Positions 33,332 to 42,936 of a stretch of DNA of 64,000 nt are shown here, in pieces. The DNA is from Leeuwenhoekiella marinoflava DSM 3653 (GTDB taxonomy: Bacteria; Bacteroidota; Bacteroidia; Flavobacteriales; Flavobacteriaceae): assembly GCF_900129005.1 (NCBI RefSeq), contig NZ_FQUN01000011.1, positions 1-64,000 on the forward strand. The letters are read 5' to 3'. The notes under the pieces are model-generated. The model was not told the DNA's origin, did no database searches, and was given only the letters and a program-made list of their open reading frames with translations. The position numbers and the translations under genes were made by a program. How positions within the stretch are numbered: position 1 is the stretch's first letter; each line of letters begins with the position of its first letter.

Positions 33332-36178
33332 TTAATGCGCCTCCAACCAATTTTCACCCACACCAAGCTCTACATCTAACGGAACATCCATCTTAAAAGC
33401 ATTTTCCATCTCTGTTTTGATCATTGTTTTTACCTGCTCTAATTCAGGTTTATACACATCAAAAACCAATTCATCGTGTACCTGAAGCAGCATTTTGGTC
33501 TTTAATTTTTCAGCCTTCAGCTTTTTATGAATGTTGATCATCGCAATTTTGATAATATCTGCCGCACTACCCTGTATGGGTGCATTTACTGCGTTTCGCT
33601 CTGCGGCACCACGCACAACAGCATTGCTACTATTTATATCTTTAAGATAACGGCGACGACCTAAAACCGTAGACACATAGCCATGATCACGAGCAAAATC
33701 AACCTGCTCGCTCATATAATTACGCAGTTTAGGATAGGTCTTATAATAAGTATCTATAAGTTCTTTTGACTCACTTCGCGTCAGATCGGTTTGATTGCTC
33801 AGTCCGAATGCAGAAACCCCATAAATAATCCCAAAGTTCACCGTTTTTGCGTTACTTCGTTGCGCTCGTGTAACCTCTTCAAGAGCCACGTTAAATACTT
33901 TAGCTGCCGTAGATGCGTGAATATCTTCCCCATCTTGAAAAGCTTTCATCATCGTTTCTTCCTGACTCAACGCCGCAATAATGCGCAGTTCAATCTGCGA
34001 GTAATCTGCCGCGAGCAACACATAATTCTCGTTACGCGGCACAAATGCTTTACGCACTTGGCGACCGCGTTCGGTACGAATAGGAATATTTTGCAGGTTA
34101 GGATTGTTTGAACTCAAGCGCCCGGTTGCTGCAACGGTCTGCATATAATCGGTATGTACGCGACCCGTATTAGAATTCACTTGCGCCGGCAACGCATCTA
34201 CGTACGTACTTTTTAATTTTGAAAGTCCGCGGTAATCCAGCACGTGCTGAATGATCTCATGATCTGGAGCCAAATAAGAAAGTACGTCTTCTGCAGTAGA
34301 ATATTGCCCCGTACGAGTTTTCTTAGGTTTATCTACCAGTTTTAATTTATCAAAAAGGATTTCTCCCAATTGTTTCGGCGAACCTATATTGAATTCCGCT
34401 CCCGCTTCTTCATATATTTTTCCTTCTAAAGATTGAATATCATTATTGAGTGCCGCTGCAAGACTGCCTAAAAATTCCTGATCCAGATTAATCCCTTCTA
34501 CTTCCATATCCGCAAGCACCTGCACTAATGGAATTTCAATCTCATCAAATAGTTTTTGTGTATTCGCATCGCCCATTTCTTTTTCAAAATGTTCTTTAAG
34601 CTGAAGGGTCACATCTGCATCTTCTACTGCGTATTCGGTCTGCTGTTCTACAGAAACATCAGCCATTGACTTCTGATTCTTACCTTTTTTACCAATTAAT
34701 TCTTCAATAGAAACCGGCGTGTAATTCAAATACGTTTCCGCCAGCACATCCATATTATGGCGCATATCCGGATTGATCAAATAATGCGCGATCATCGTAT
34801 CAAAAAGCTTTCCTTTTACAGTTACATCATAATTAGCCAAAACCTTGATATCGTACTTTAAATTCTGCCCGATTTTTTCTATTTCTTCAGACTCAAAAAA
34901 CGGACGAAATTCTTCAATCAATTGTTGCGCTTCTTCTTTTTTCGGCGGAAAAGGAATGTAAAATCCTTTTGTTTTTTCCCAACTGAAAGCAATCCCAACC
35001 AAGTCAGCTTGCAGCGGATCTAGATCGGTTGTTTCGGTATCAAAACACACCGAAGTTTGCTTCATCAAATTCTTGATGAAAAGCTTCATCGCCATTCCGG
35101 GCGCAACGCTTTGGTAAAAATGTTCGGTATCTTTAATCGTTTTTCGCGTATTTCGTTCTTCGATTTCGGTGTCTTCACCACCAAAAAGATTGTATTGCCC
35201 CGCTCCTGCATTTGCTGCTTTTTCAGACGAACTCACCAACTTTTTAGCCGTTTCTGTTCCGCTTACCGCAGCTCCGGTATCACTATCGGCTTCACCTGAA
35301 AATATTTTAATAAACTGATCTTTCAGTCTTCTGAATTCTAACTCATCGAAAATCTCCTGTACTTTATCTGCATCAGGCTGAGAAAGCTCATAAGATTCCG
35401 CGTTAAATTCCACTTCACAATCAGTCATAATCGTTGCCAACTTACGGGAAAGCCTTCCCAGCTCAGCATTTTCGACAACCTTCTCCTTCATCTTTCCTTT
35501 TAGCTCATCGGTATGCGCCAGCAAACCTTCTAAACCTCCATATTGCTTGATAAACTTTTTAGCCGTTTTATCACCCACTCCCGGAAGTCCTGGAATATTA
35601 TCAGAAGCATCTCCCATCATCCCCAGATAATCAATCACCTGTTCCGGTCGCTCTACTTCAAAGCGTTTTTGCACTTCCGGAATCCCCCAGATCTCGATGC
35701 CATTACCCATACGGGCCGGTTTGTACATAAAAATATTTTCAGAAACCAGTTGTGCATAATCTTTATCCGGAGTCACCATAAAAACCTGATAACCTTCTTT
35801 CTCAGCCTGCTTTGCCAATGTCCCGATCAAGTCGTCTGCCTCTACCCCCGGGATCTCCACAAACGGTACGTGCATCGCTTTCAAAATCTCCTGAATGATA
35901 GGCACCGCAATACGTATTGCTTCTGGTGTCTCGTCGCGGTTCGCTTTATATTCTTCATACATTTCAACACGCTCAACGCTTCCGCCTTTATCAAAAGCCA
36001 CAGCAAGATGGTCTGGCTTTTCGCGTTTGATCACATCAAAAAGCGAATTCACAAAACCCATCACAGCAGAAGTATCTTGCCCTTTTGAGTTGACCCGAGG
36101 ATTTTTTATCAAAGCGTAATATCCGCGGAAAATTAAAGCGTAAGCATCTAAAAGAAATAAGCGTTTTTGAACAGACAT
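33332..36178 (-). CDS. polA: DNA polymerase I
   Basis: 948 residues with all three domains. The 5' nuclease (about 1-290) has GVEADDLIGTLA and GDASDNIPGLPGVGDKTA. The 3'-5' exonuclease (about 350-545) has an intact CFDTETTDLDP. The polymerase (about 570-948) has motif A LLAADYSQIELRIIAA, motif B RSNAKTVNFGIIYG and motif C QVHDELVFDV. The proofreading residues appear intact, unlike in some Firmicutes enzymes. It fills gaps and removes RNA primers in replication and repair. It stands alone, divergent from a small conserved gene. Confidence 0.97.
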   Translation of the reverse strand: MSVQKRLFLLDAYALIFRGYYALIKNPRVNSKGQDTSAVMGFVNSLFDVIKREKPDHLAVAFDKGGSVERVEMYEEYKANRDETPEAIRIAVPIIQEILKAMHVPFVEIPGVEADDLIGTLAKQAEKEGYQVFMVTPDKDYAQLVSENIFMYKPARMGNGIEIWGIPEVQKRFEVERPEQVIDYLGMMGDASDNIPGLPGVGDKTAKKFIKQYGGLEGLLAHTDELKGKMKEKVVENAELGRLSRKLATIMTDCEVEFNAESYELSQPDADKVQEIFDELEFRRLKDQFIKIFSGEADSDTGAAVSGTETAKKLVSSSEKAANAGAGQYNLFGGEDTEIEERNTRKTIKDTEHFYQSVAPGMAMKLFIKNLMKQTSVCFDTETTDLDPLQADLVGIAFSWEKTKGFYIPFPPKKEEAQQLIEEFRPFFESEEIEKIGQNLKYDIKVLANYDVTVKGKLFDTMIAHYLINPDMRHNMDVLAETYLNYTPVSIEELIGKKGKNQKSMADVSVEQQTEYAVEDADVTLQLKEHFEKEMGDANTQKLFDEIEIPLVQVLADMEVEGINLDQEFLGSLAAALNNDIQSLEGKIYEEAGAEFNIGSPKQLGEILFDKLKLVDKPKKTRTGQYSTAEDVLSYLAPDHEIIQHVLDYRGLSKLKSTYVDALPAQVNSNTGRVHTDYMQTVAATGRLSSNNPNLQNIPIRTERGRQVRKAFVPRNENYVLLAADYSQIELRIIAALSQEETMMKAFQDGEDIHASTAAKVFNVALEEVTRAQRSNAKTVNFGIIYGVSAFGLSNQTDLTRSESKELIDTYYKTYPKLRNYMSEQVDFARDHGYVSTVLGRRRYLKDINSSNAVVRGAAERNAVNAPIQGSAADIIKIAMINIHKKLKAEKLKTKMLLQVHDELVFDVYKPELEQVKTMIKTEMENAFKMDVPLDVELGVGENWLEAH

Positions 36179-36365
36179 ATTGGGACTATTATTTTATTCA
36201 GGAATTGAAGTATCAAAAATAGGAATTAGTCTTTTGATAAAGGTTTTTAAATCTCAGACATTTTAAGCTGAAGCGTTAAAGAAAGCCTTAAACCAGCACC
36301 CCCTGAATTAAATTTAGCACTTCAAGACTTATATTTAACCAAAGACAACCAAACTGAAAGACTTT

Positions 36366-36671
36366 ATGAATATTCTACAATCCTACACAGACTTCGAGAA
36401 AACGCTTAATGAAATAAAACCGCCAGAGTTTTGGAGCGACGAACTCAAATCAGTTTGGCATCAAACTAAAGGAGACTGGGATAAATCTCATGATATTGCT
36501 CAAAATATTCACACCCCAATGGGCAGCCTCATTCACGCACATCTGCACCGCGTTGAAGGAGATGACTGGAATGCTAAATATTGGTATAAACAAGCGGACC
36601 GTTCTTTCCCTTCTAGTTCTTTGGAAGAAGAGCTGAAGTCGCTAGTAAAAGAGATTATAGAAGGCCCTTAA
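36366..36671 (+). CDS. small conserved protein with HAHLHRxEGDxxNAxYWY motif
   Basis: 101 residues, soluble, no signal. The conserved-looking core is GDWDKSHDIAQ (about 38-48) and LIHAHLHRVEGDDWNAKYWYKQA (about 55-78). The pattern of His, Arg, Glu and Asp spaced around aromatic residues suggests an all-helical metal- or ligand-binding protein. I do not know its function, but similar small proteins with this HxxLHRxEGD signature occur in several phyla. Single gene with its own bidirectional terminator. Confidence 0.7.
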   Translation: MNILQSYTDFEKTLNEIKPPEFWSDELKSVWHQTKGDWDKSHDIAQNIHTPMGSLIHAHLHRVEGDDWNAKYWYKQADRSFPSSSLEEELKSLVKEIIEGP

Positions 36672-36681
36672 AATTGAATCC

Positions 36682-36718
36682 ATAAAAAAAACCTGCTAGC
36701 AAAGCTAACAGGTTTTTT
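36682..36718. terminator. bidirectional terminator between the small gene and sucB
   Basis: The stem AACCTGCTAGC / GCTAACAGGTT with an AAA loop and one bulge is flanked by A and T runs on both sides. It serves both convergent genes. Confidence 0.85.
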
Positions 36719-36738
36719 AAATTTATATCTAACGTAGA

Positions 36739-37974
36739 TTAAAGCTCTAATGCTTTAAGCACAGTATTATCCATTAACAATTCTTCCGGATTTTCTAATG
36801 CTTCTTTTACAGCAACTAAGAATCCTACAGACTCTTTACCGTCAATGATACGGTGATCGTAAGAAAGTGCCACGTACATGATAGGAGCAATTGCAATACC
36901 ACCATCACGTACAATAGGACGCTCAACAATGTTGTGCATTCCTAAAATAGCAGATTGTGGAGGGTTGATAATAGGCGTAGAAAGCATACTACCAAAAACA
37001 CCACCATTTGTAATGGTAAATGTTCCACCAGTCATTTCATCTACCGTAATTTGACCATCACGCGCTCTTAAAGCCAGCCGCTTCACTTCAGACTCCACAC
37101 CGCGGAAACTTAGATTTTCAGCATTTCTGATAACAGGAACCATCAATCCTTTTGGACCCGAAACTGCAATAGAAATATCCTTATAATCATAGGTCAACAT
37201 TTCTTTTCCGTCAATCATAGAGTTAACTGCCGGGTACATTTCTAATGCACGCACACAAGCCAGTGTAAAGAATGACATAAAACCAAGACCCACACCGTGT
37301 TTAGACTTAAAGTCTTCTTTGTATTTTTTACGCAACTCAAAAATAGCACTCATATCTACTTCGTTAAAAGTAGTTAGCATCGCAGTCTCATTTTTAACTG
37401 AAACTAAACGTTCTGCAACTTTACGACGCAACATAGACATTTTAGAACGGCTCTCTCCACGACTTCCGGTTCCCGGAGTTCCCATAGAAGGCTGTGCATG
37501 TACTGCGTCGTCTTTTGTAATACGACCGTCACGACCCGTACCCTTAACATCTTTCGCATCAATCCCTTTCTCATCTAAAGTCTTTTTAGCAGCAGGAGAA
37601 GGTGTTCCTGAAGCATAGGTTTTAGAATCCTGAGCTTGATCTGGAGCACTTGATTTAGAAGGCTCTTCTTTTTTAGGCTCAGCCTTTTCTTCAGATTTTT
37701 CTTCTTTTTTAGAAGAATCACTGCCATCAGGTTTTGGAGCATCTGTATCTATAAGACAAACCACCTCACCTACGGCAACAGCATCGCCTTCTTCGGCTTT
37801 TAATGTGATGATGCCACTCGCTTCAGCAGGTAATTCTAAAGTTGCTTTATCGCTATCAACTTCAGCAATTGCCTGATCTTTTTCTACATAATCTCCATCT
37901 TCAACAAGCCATTGTGCGATTTCAACTTCGGTGATCGATTCTCCCGGTGATGGGACTTTCATTTCTAAAGCCAT
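36739..37974 (-). CDS. sucB: dihydrolipoyllysine-residue succinyltransferase (E2 of 2-oxoglutarate dehydrogenase)
   Basis: 411 residues. Lipoyl domain 1-77 with the lipoylated Lys43 in EVDSDKATLELPA. A charged Glu/Lys/Pro linker, an E3/E1-binding domain (about 118-155, ASPAAKKTLDEKGIDAKDV-like) and the catalytic domain (about 178-411) follow; His374 and Asp378 lie in SYDHRIIDG. It transfers succinyl groups to CoA in the TCA cycle. sucA lies 48 bp upstream, so the two form an operon. The lpd (E3) gene is not in the window. Confidence 0.96.
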   Translation of the reverse strand: MALEMKVPSPGESITEVEIAQWLVEDGDYVEKDQAIAEVDSDKATLELPAEASGIITLKAEEGDAVAVGEVVCLIDTDAPKPDGSDSSKKEEKSEEKAEPKKEEPSKSSAPDQAQDSKTYASGTPSPAAKKTLDEKGIDAKDVKGTGRDGRITKDDAVHAQPSMGTPGTGSRGESRSKMSMLRRKVAERLVSVKNETAMLTTFNEVDMSAIFELRKKYKEDFKSKHGVGLGFMSFFTLACVRALEMYPAVNSMIDGKEMLTYDYKDISIAVSGPKGLMVPVIRNAENLSFRGVESEVKRLALRARDGQITVDEMTGGTFTITNGGVFGSMLSTPIINPPQSAILGMHNIVERPIVRDGGIAIAPIMYVALSYDHRIIDGKESVGFLVAVKEALENPEELLMDNTVLKALEL

Positions 37975-38022
37975 AATTCTCTTGTATTAACTTTTATTCT
38001 ATCGCTTTCGCGAAATTTTCTT

Positions 38023-40782
38023 TTATTGGTTATTTGAGTTTTTATCAAACACGTCATCAATTACGCGCTGATGTCTTCTTTTAAAACGTACAGAACTACC
38101 CGCTGCCGGTGCACCATAAAACTTACGGCTGCAAATTCTAAATTTTTGTGCTTCAGGCAAATGCATCAATAAGTGACCATAAGCTCCCATATTGCGCGGT
38201 TCTTCCTGAGCCCAAACCACATCATCTGCATTTTTATATTTCGCTATAGCTGCTCTCATTTCCTTTTTAGGAAGTGGGAACAATTGCTCTACTCTCACTA
38301 AAGCAACATCATCACGATCTAACTCTTCGCGTTGTGCCAGCAAATCATAATAGAATTTACCGGTAACAAAAACAAGTGTTTTTACCTTTTCTGCTTTTAC
38401 TACTGAATCATCTATAGTCATTTGGAAACTTCCGTTAGCCAACTCCTCTTTTGTAGAATTAACTTTAGGATGTCTCAACAAACTTTTTGGAGTGAAAACG
38501 ATAAGCGGTTTTCTATAATTAGTTTTTAACTGACGCCGTAATAAGTGGTAAAAGTTTGCCGGCGTAGTACAATCTGCAACATACATATTGTCTACTGCAC
38601 AAAGTTGTAAATACCGCTCCATACGTGCCGAAGAGTGTTCTGCTCCCTGACCTTCATAACCGTGAGGCAACAACATGACCAGACCGTTTTGCAATTTCCA
38701 TTTATCTTCTGCGGCAGAAATATATTGATCTAACATAATCTGCGCTCCGTTACTAAAATCACCAAACTGTGCCTCCCAGATAGGTAAGGTTTTTGGGCTC
38801 GCCATTGCGTACCCGTAGTCAAAACCTACAACGCCATATTCAGAAAGTAAGGAATTGAAAATATACATATGCCCCTGCTCTCCTTCCAGGTTATTGAGCA
38901 ATACGATTTCTTCTTCGCTATCTTCTACTTTAGTCACGGCATGACGGTGTGAGAACGTACCACGCTCTACATCCTGACCAGTCATACGCACATCAAAACC
39001 TTCTTTAAGTAATGAACCGTAAGCTAACAATTCTGCAAGACCCCAGTCTATTTTATTATCCTCAAAGTACATCGCGTGACGTCCTTCAATAATCTTATTT
39101 ATCTTACGTAAAAACTTTTTATCTTCCGGAAGCTTTGTGATAGACTTCGCAATTTCTGTAAGCCCCTCAAGATCAAAAGTTGTATCTACCGGCTTCATCA
39201 TTTCATCTTCTGTGGCAGGCTCAAAACCTTCCCACTCGTCCTGCATAATTGCCGTAATACGCGTAGTATCTTCCTCGCGAGACTTTTCTAATTTCTCTTC
39301 AAGCTTGTCTTTATATTCTTCTTCTAACTGCTTAACATAATTATCATCAATTACGCCTTCAGACTTTAAACGATTCGCATATATATCACGAGCATTATCG
39401 TGATTAGCAATCGCTTTGTATAATTTAGGCTGTGTAAAACGCGGTTCATCCCCCTCGTTATGTCCATATTTACGATACCCCAAAAGGTCAATGAATACAT
39501 CACGGCCAAAAGTCATTCTAAAGTCTAATGCAAAAAGAGCTGCATGCACTACCGCTTCTGCATCATCTGCATTCACGTGAAGTACCGGCGACAAGGTCGT
39601 TTTAGCAACATCTGTACAATAGGTAGAAGAACGCGCATCCAGATAGTTTGTGGTAAAACCTATCTGGTTATTGATTACAATATGAATGGTACCTTTAGTA
39701 GTATACCCATCCAATTGTGCCATTTGTATTACTTCATAAACAATTCCTTGACCTGCAATTGCAGCATCACCATGCACAATAATAGGTAAAACCTCTTGCG
39801 GATTGTCAAAGTGATGACGGTCTTGTTTTGCTCTTGAAATACCTTCAACTACAGCACCCACGGTCTCTAAGTGAGACGGGTTTGGAGCAATATTAATATT
39901 GATTTCTTTTCCGCTATCGGTAAGTCGGCTTGAAGTCCATCCCAAGTGATATTTAACATCTCCGTCAAAAACTTCCTGATCATAATCTTTACCGTCAAAC
40001 TCACTAAAGATGTCTTTAGCATTTTTTCCGAAGATATTTGTCAAGGTATTTAAGCGGCCTCGGTGAGCCATACCCATCACAAACTCTTTTACACCACGAT
40101 CTGCAGCAGCTTCAATAATTGCATCTACAGCCGGAATAAAACTCTCTCCTCCTTCTAAAGAGAAACGCTTTTGACCTACATACTTAGTATGCAAGAACGT
40201 CTCAAAAGAAACGGCTTCATTTAATTTTTTAAGAATTTTCTTCTTAGTATCTGCAGAAAAATCAGGGTGATTATCGTTGATATTGAGTTTATCCTGAATC
40301 CACTGAATCTCTTCAGGCCTTCTGATAAACATATATTCTACACCTATTGACTCGCAGTAAATCTTTTCGAGATGCGTGATAATTTCGCGTAGTGTATTGC
40401 TTCCAATACCTAGAATTTCACCGGCAGTAAAAGTCGTATCCAAGTCACGCTCACTCAGTCCAAAATTCCCTAATTCTAATGAAGGAGTATATTGTCTGCG
40501 GTCCCGCACCGGGTTTGTTTTTGTAAACAAATGCCCACGAGTTCGATAACCGTCTATTAATTTTACAACCTGAAATTCTTTCTGAAGGTTTTCAGGAACA
40601 CCCGAACTTGTAGGTGCAGCAGCAACATCTGGTGCTAAACCGCTCTCTGCTATCCCGAAGTCAAATCCTTGAAAAAAAGCTCTCCAACTGGGTTCTACAC
40701 TATCAGGATGCTGTAAATATTTATCGTAAAGTTCTGCGAAGTATGCAGTATTTGCTGCATTTAGAAATGAAAATCTATCCAT
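38023..40782 (-). CDS. sucA: 2-oxoglutarate dehydrogenase E1 component
   Basis: 919 residues from ATG 40782 (MDRFSFLNAANTAYFAELYD), the conserved E1o N-terminal segment that contacts E2; a 22-residue longer frame is non-homologous. The thiamine diphosphate domain contains HGDAAIAGQGIVYE and the pyrimidine domain DVERGTFSHRHAV. The C-terminal lobe has VVWAQEEPRNMGAY. It decarboxylates 2-oxoglutarate in the TCA cycle. It is transcribed first, then sucB. Confidence 0.97.
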   Translation of the reverse strand: MDRFSFLNAANTAYFAELYDKYLQHPDSVEPSWRAFFQGFDFGIAESGLAPDVAAAPTSSGVPENLQKEFQVVKLIDGYRTRGHLFTKTNPVRDRRQYTPSLELGNFGLSERDLDTTFTAGEILGIGSNTLREIITHLEKIYCESIGVEYMFIRRPEEIQWIQDKLNINDNHPDFSADTKKKILKKLNEAVSFETFLHTKYVGQKRFSLEGGESFIPAVDAIIEAAADRGVKEFVMGMAHRGRLNTLTNIFGKNAKDIFSEFDGKDYDQEVFDGDVKYHLGWTSSRLTDSGKEININIAPNPSHLETVGAVVEGISRAKQDRHHFDNPQEVLPIIVHGDAAIAGQGIVYEVIQMAQLDGYTTKGTIHIVINNQIGFTTNYLDARSSTYCTDVAKTTLSPVLHVNADDAEAVVHAALFALDFRMTFGRDVFIDLLGYRKYGHNEGDEPRFTQPKLYKAIANHDNARDIYANRLKSEGVIDDNYVKQLEEEYKDKLEEKLEKSREEDTTRITAIMQDEWEGFEPATEDEMMKPVDTTFDLEGLTEIAKSITKLPEDKKFLRKINKIIEGRHAMYFEDNKIDWGLAELLAYGSLLKEGFDVRMTGQDVERGTFSHRHAVTKVEDSEEEIVLLNNLEGEQGHMYIFNSLLSEYGVVGFDYGYAMASPKTLPIWEAQFGDFSNGAQIMLDQYISAAEDKWKLQNGLVMLLPHGYEGQGAEHSSARMERYLQLCAVDNMYVADCTTPANFYHLLRRQLKTNYRKPLIVFTPKSLLRHPKVNSTKEELANGSFQMTIDDSVVKAEKVKTLVFVTGKFYYDLLAQREELDRDDVALVRVEQLFPLPKKEMRAAIAKYKNADDVVWAQEEPRNMGAYGHLLMHLPEAQKFRICSRKFYGAPAAGSSVRFKRRHQRVIDDVFDKNSNNQ

Positions 40783-40823
40783 TTTATAAGTTAAATCTGT
40801 CGATTTTTTAAGCAATAATTTGT

Positions 40824-40831
40824 CAAAAATA
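40824..40831 (-). promoter_or_regulatory. candidate -7 box for sucA-sucB
   Basis: Minus strand TATTTTTG (TAnnTTTG) 41 nt before the sucA ATG. A weak TTG lies 16 nt further upstream, shorter than the usual spacing. Confidence 0.25.
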
Positions 40832-40948
40832 CAATATTTACGCTCCACAAGACGTGTCCTTTTCCATTTTTATGCCTATCATTAACATTTTAAAATCAGG
40901 ATTTAACATCTATATAACAGATGTCGAAATTCTAAAAACGGCTTTTTT

Positions 40949-41464
40949 ATGAAATCGATTGCCAGTGTAATCCTTACGATACTTTTTACAGTACTCTTTA
41001 CAACTCAATCAACTGCTCAATTTGCACGATCTAATTTCTGGGATCGGGTAGCTATTGGAGGTGGTCTTGGTCTAAATTTTGGTCAGGATTATTTCGCAGC
41101 AACTATTGCTCCGAGTGCCGTTTATAATTTCAACCCGTATTTTGCAGCAGGACCGGGCTTGAGCTATTCGTATATCAAAAACGGCAGTTACAAATCGTCA
41201 ATCGTGGGAGGTAGCTTTATCGCATTAACAAATCCGTTACCTATGATTCAGCTTTCAGCAGAGTTCGAAGAATTGTACGTGAGTCAAAGAGCAAATCTTG
41301 ATGGTGGAACTTTTAAAGACGAGTTCTGGAATTCCGCTCTTTTTCTTGGGGCTGGTTATCGTTCAGGACCTGTTACTATAGGCGCTCGTTACAATGTTTT
41401 ATTTAAAGATGATACTCTTATCTACACCAGCGCCATACAACCGTTTATTCGCTTCTATTTTTAA
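40949..41464 (+). CDS. small outer-membrane or secreted beta-barrel protein
   Basis: 171 residues with a signal peptide (hydrophobic 4-20, cleavage near STAQF). A short beta-rich chain follows, with repeated Gly-aromatic strands and a C-terminal aromatic Phe (IQPFIRFYF), typical of a small 8-stranded barrel. Nothing in it resembles an enzyme. Homologues next to sucA may be labelled alpha-ketoglutarate decarboxylase in databases through neighbour or transfer errors. The 3' end overlaps the next convergent gene by 20 bp. Confidence 0.65.
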   Translation: MKSIASVILTILFTVLFTTQSTAQFARSNFWDRVAIGGGLGLNFGQDYFAATIAPSAVYNFNPYFAAGPGLSYSYIKNGSYKSSIVGGSFIALTNPLPMIQLSAEFEELYVSQRANLDGGTFKDEFWNSALFLGAGYRSGPVTIGARYNVLFKDDTLIYTSAIQPFIRFYF

Positions 41465-41786
41465 ACGAAACCTTCACAAATTCTCGTTCTAAGATTAATT
41501 CTGAAACTGCAAAGACCAATTCATGTACTTCTTGCTGAGGCAAATTTTTAATTTTTGATTCTGAAACGTCAATGACGTAAAGCAAGTTGAGGTACACTTC
41601 AAAATCTGAGACTAATGTCGTATACAGACTTCCTGTTAAATTGCGCATCAAAGCTTCAGCAGCCAAATCTTCGCCAAATTGTTCAGATAATCCGGCACGT
41701 AAAAAGTCTTTATTGAGCTGAATAATCAAATCTTTATACATCTTAGCAGCTTCTGCGTTCTGTAAAATCTGAATTCCTGCTTCCAT
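41445..41786 (-). CDS. conserved hypothetical protein following the prenyl synthase gene
   Basis: 113 residues, mostly helical, acidic, no signal or membrane segment. It contains MYKDLIIQLNKDFLRAGLSE and a basic C-terminus (KVSFKNRSE). It lies 13 bp downstream of the polyprenyl diphosphate synthase gene and is co-directional, so it is probably co-transcribed. No family recognised; function unknown. Confidence 0.65.
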   Translation of the reverse strand: MEAGIQILQNAEAAKMYKDLIIQLNKDFLRAGLSEQFGEDLAAEALMRNLTGSLYTTLVSDFEVYLNLLYVIDVSESKIKNLPQQEVHELVFAVSELILEREFVKVSFKNRSE

Positions 41787-41799
41787 CTTCTGTAAACTG

Positions 41800-42774
41800 T
41801 TAAACCGATCTATACATCAAAGCTTGTGCAAACTCGCGTAAGTTCTCTTTATTTTCTTCTTTTACCTCCAACTCATCAAGCACTTTAAGCGCACGATGGG
41901 TATAACTTTCTATTTCTTTTTGAATCGCTTCAGAAGCTCCGGATTCTATAAAAAGCTGCTTTACGGTTTCAACCTTTTCTGATGGATCTTGTGGACTTAT
42001 AGTAAACAAGTGTTGCAACTGAACGCTCTGCGCAGGATCTAATTTTTCTAACGCTGTGAGATACAAGAAGGTCTTCTTGTTTTCGATGATATCACCACCC
42101 ACTTGTTTCCCAAAAGTCTTAGGATCTCCAAAAGCATCTAAATAATCATCCTGTAATTGAAATGCAATTCCCAAGTCACGACCAAATTCATAAATACGAT
42201 CACAATTGGTTTTTGTGGTTTCTGCTACAATCGCTCCCATTTTTAAAGCCGCCCCCACAAGAACAGCAGTTTTATATTCAATCATTTTTAGATATTCAGG
42301 AAGCCTGACGTCATCACGCGTCTCAAAATCTACATCATACTGCTGCCCCTCGCAAACCTCTATCGCAGTTTTACTAAAAAGCTTTGCCAACTCTCTAAAG
42401 GTTTCTCCTTCATAATTTTCAAACAATTGGTACGCATTGATCAGCATGGCATCTCCAGAAAGAATACCGGTATTCACGTCCCATTTTTCGTGTACGGTAT
42501 CCTGACCGCGACGCAACGGAGCATCATCCATAATATCATCATGAACCAGTGAAAAATTATGAAAAACCTCTACTGCTAACGCAGCATCCAAAGCTTTTTT
42601 ATAATCAGACTCAAAAATAGCTGTAGCCATTAAGGTTAAAACCGGTCGCAAGCGTTTTCCTCCTAATTGTAAAATATAATTTATGGGGTCGTACAGATTT
42701 TTAGGCTCTTGTTCTTTGATTTTACTATTTAAATACTCGACAAACACTTCGGTGTATTGATCAATGCGCAGCAT
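41800..42774 (-). CDS. polyprenyl diphosphate synthase (trans-isoprenyl diphosphate synthase)
   Basis: 324 residues, normal length. GGKRLRP at about residues 38-44. The first aspartate-rich motif is DDIMDD (79-84) followed by RR. The second, QDDYLDAFGD, has Asp209, Asp210 and Asp213. Mg-diphosphate substrates are condensed head to tail to give C15-C40+ prenyl diphosphates, for quinones or cell-wall carriers. The bulky residues upstream of the first motif (FHNFSLVHDD) do not let me fix the chain length. Farnesyl, geranylgeranyl and octaprenyl synthases are all possible. Confidence 0.92.
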   Translation of the reverse strand: MLRIDQYTEVFVEYLNSKIKEQEPKNLYDPINYILQLGGKRLRPVLTLMATAIFESDYKKALDAALAVEVFHNFSLVHDDIMDDAPLRRGQDTVHEKWDVNTGILSGDAMLINAYQLFENYEGETFRELAKLFSKTAIEVCEGQQYDVDFETRDDVRLPEYLKMIEYKTAVLVGAALKMGAIVAETTKTNCDRIYEFGRDLGIAFQLQDDYLDAFGDPKTFGKQVGGDIIENKKTFLYLTALEKLDPAQSVQLQHLFTISPQDPSEKVETVKQLFIESGASEAIQKEIESYTHRALKVLDELEVKEENKENLREFAQALMYRSV

Positions 42775-42887
42775 ACTTATAAATTTTCAGCTAAAATAAG
42801 ACACTAAATCTGAACTCAACTCGCAAAGTTTCAGAAGCTGAACACAGCTCCCTATGTTATATAAACATCAAATAAGCAAAAAACTTT

Positions 42888-42915
42888 GGAAACTTATTAA
42901 GTTTTTAAAGTTTCC
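42888..42915. promoter_or_regulatory. candidate operator of the TetR-type repressor
   Basis: The 8-bp perfect inverted repeat GGAAACTT / AAGTTTCC with a 12-nt spacer lies just upstream of the -7 box of the tetR gene. Another half-site-like AAAGTTTC occurs near 42825. Its position over the promoter fits autoregulation of the efflux operon. Confidence 0.55.
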
Positions 42916-42919
42916 GTTT

Positions 42920-42927
42920 TATATTTG
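42920..42927 (+). promoter_or_regulatory. candidate -7 box of the tetR-tolC-RND operon
   Basis: TATATTTG, a full TAnnTTTG match 9 nt before the ATG at 42937. The expected -33 region falls inside the inverted repeat at 42888-42915, so a repressor bound there would block the promoter. Confidence 0.4.
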
Positions 42928-42936
42928 CAACCGATC

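Noticed and set aside
35543-36088. 181-residue plus-strand frame inside polA
   Set aside because: Lies antisense to the well-conserved 5' nuclease domain; composition is that of a reverse-complement shadow (rich in His, Phe, Arg).
40949-41464. Alpha-ketoglutarate decarboxylase label for the small barrel gene
   Set aside because: The protein has a signal peptide and beta-barrel pattern and no thiamine diphosphate motifs; the name would only come from its neighbour sucA.
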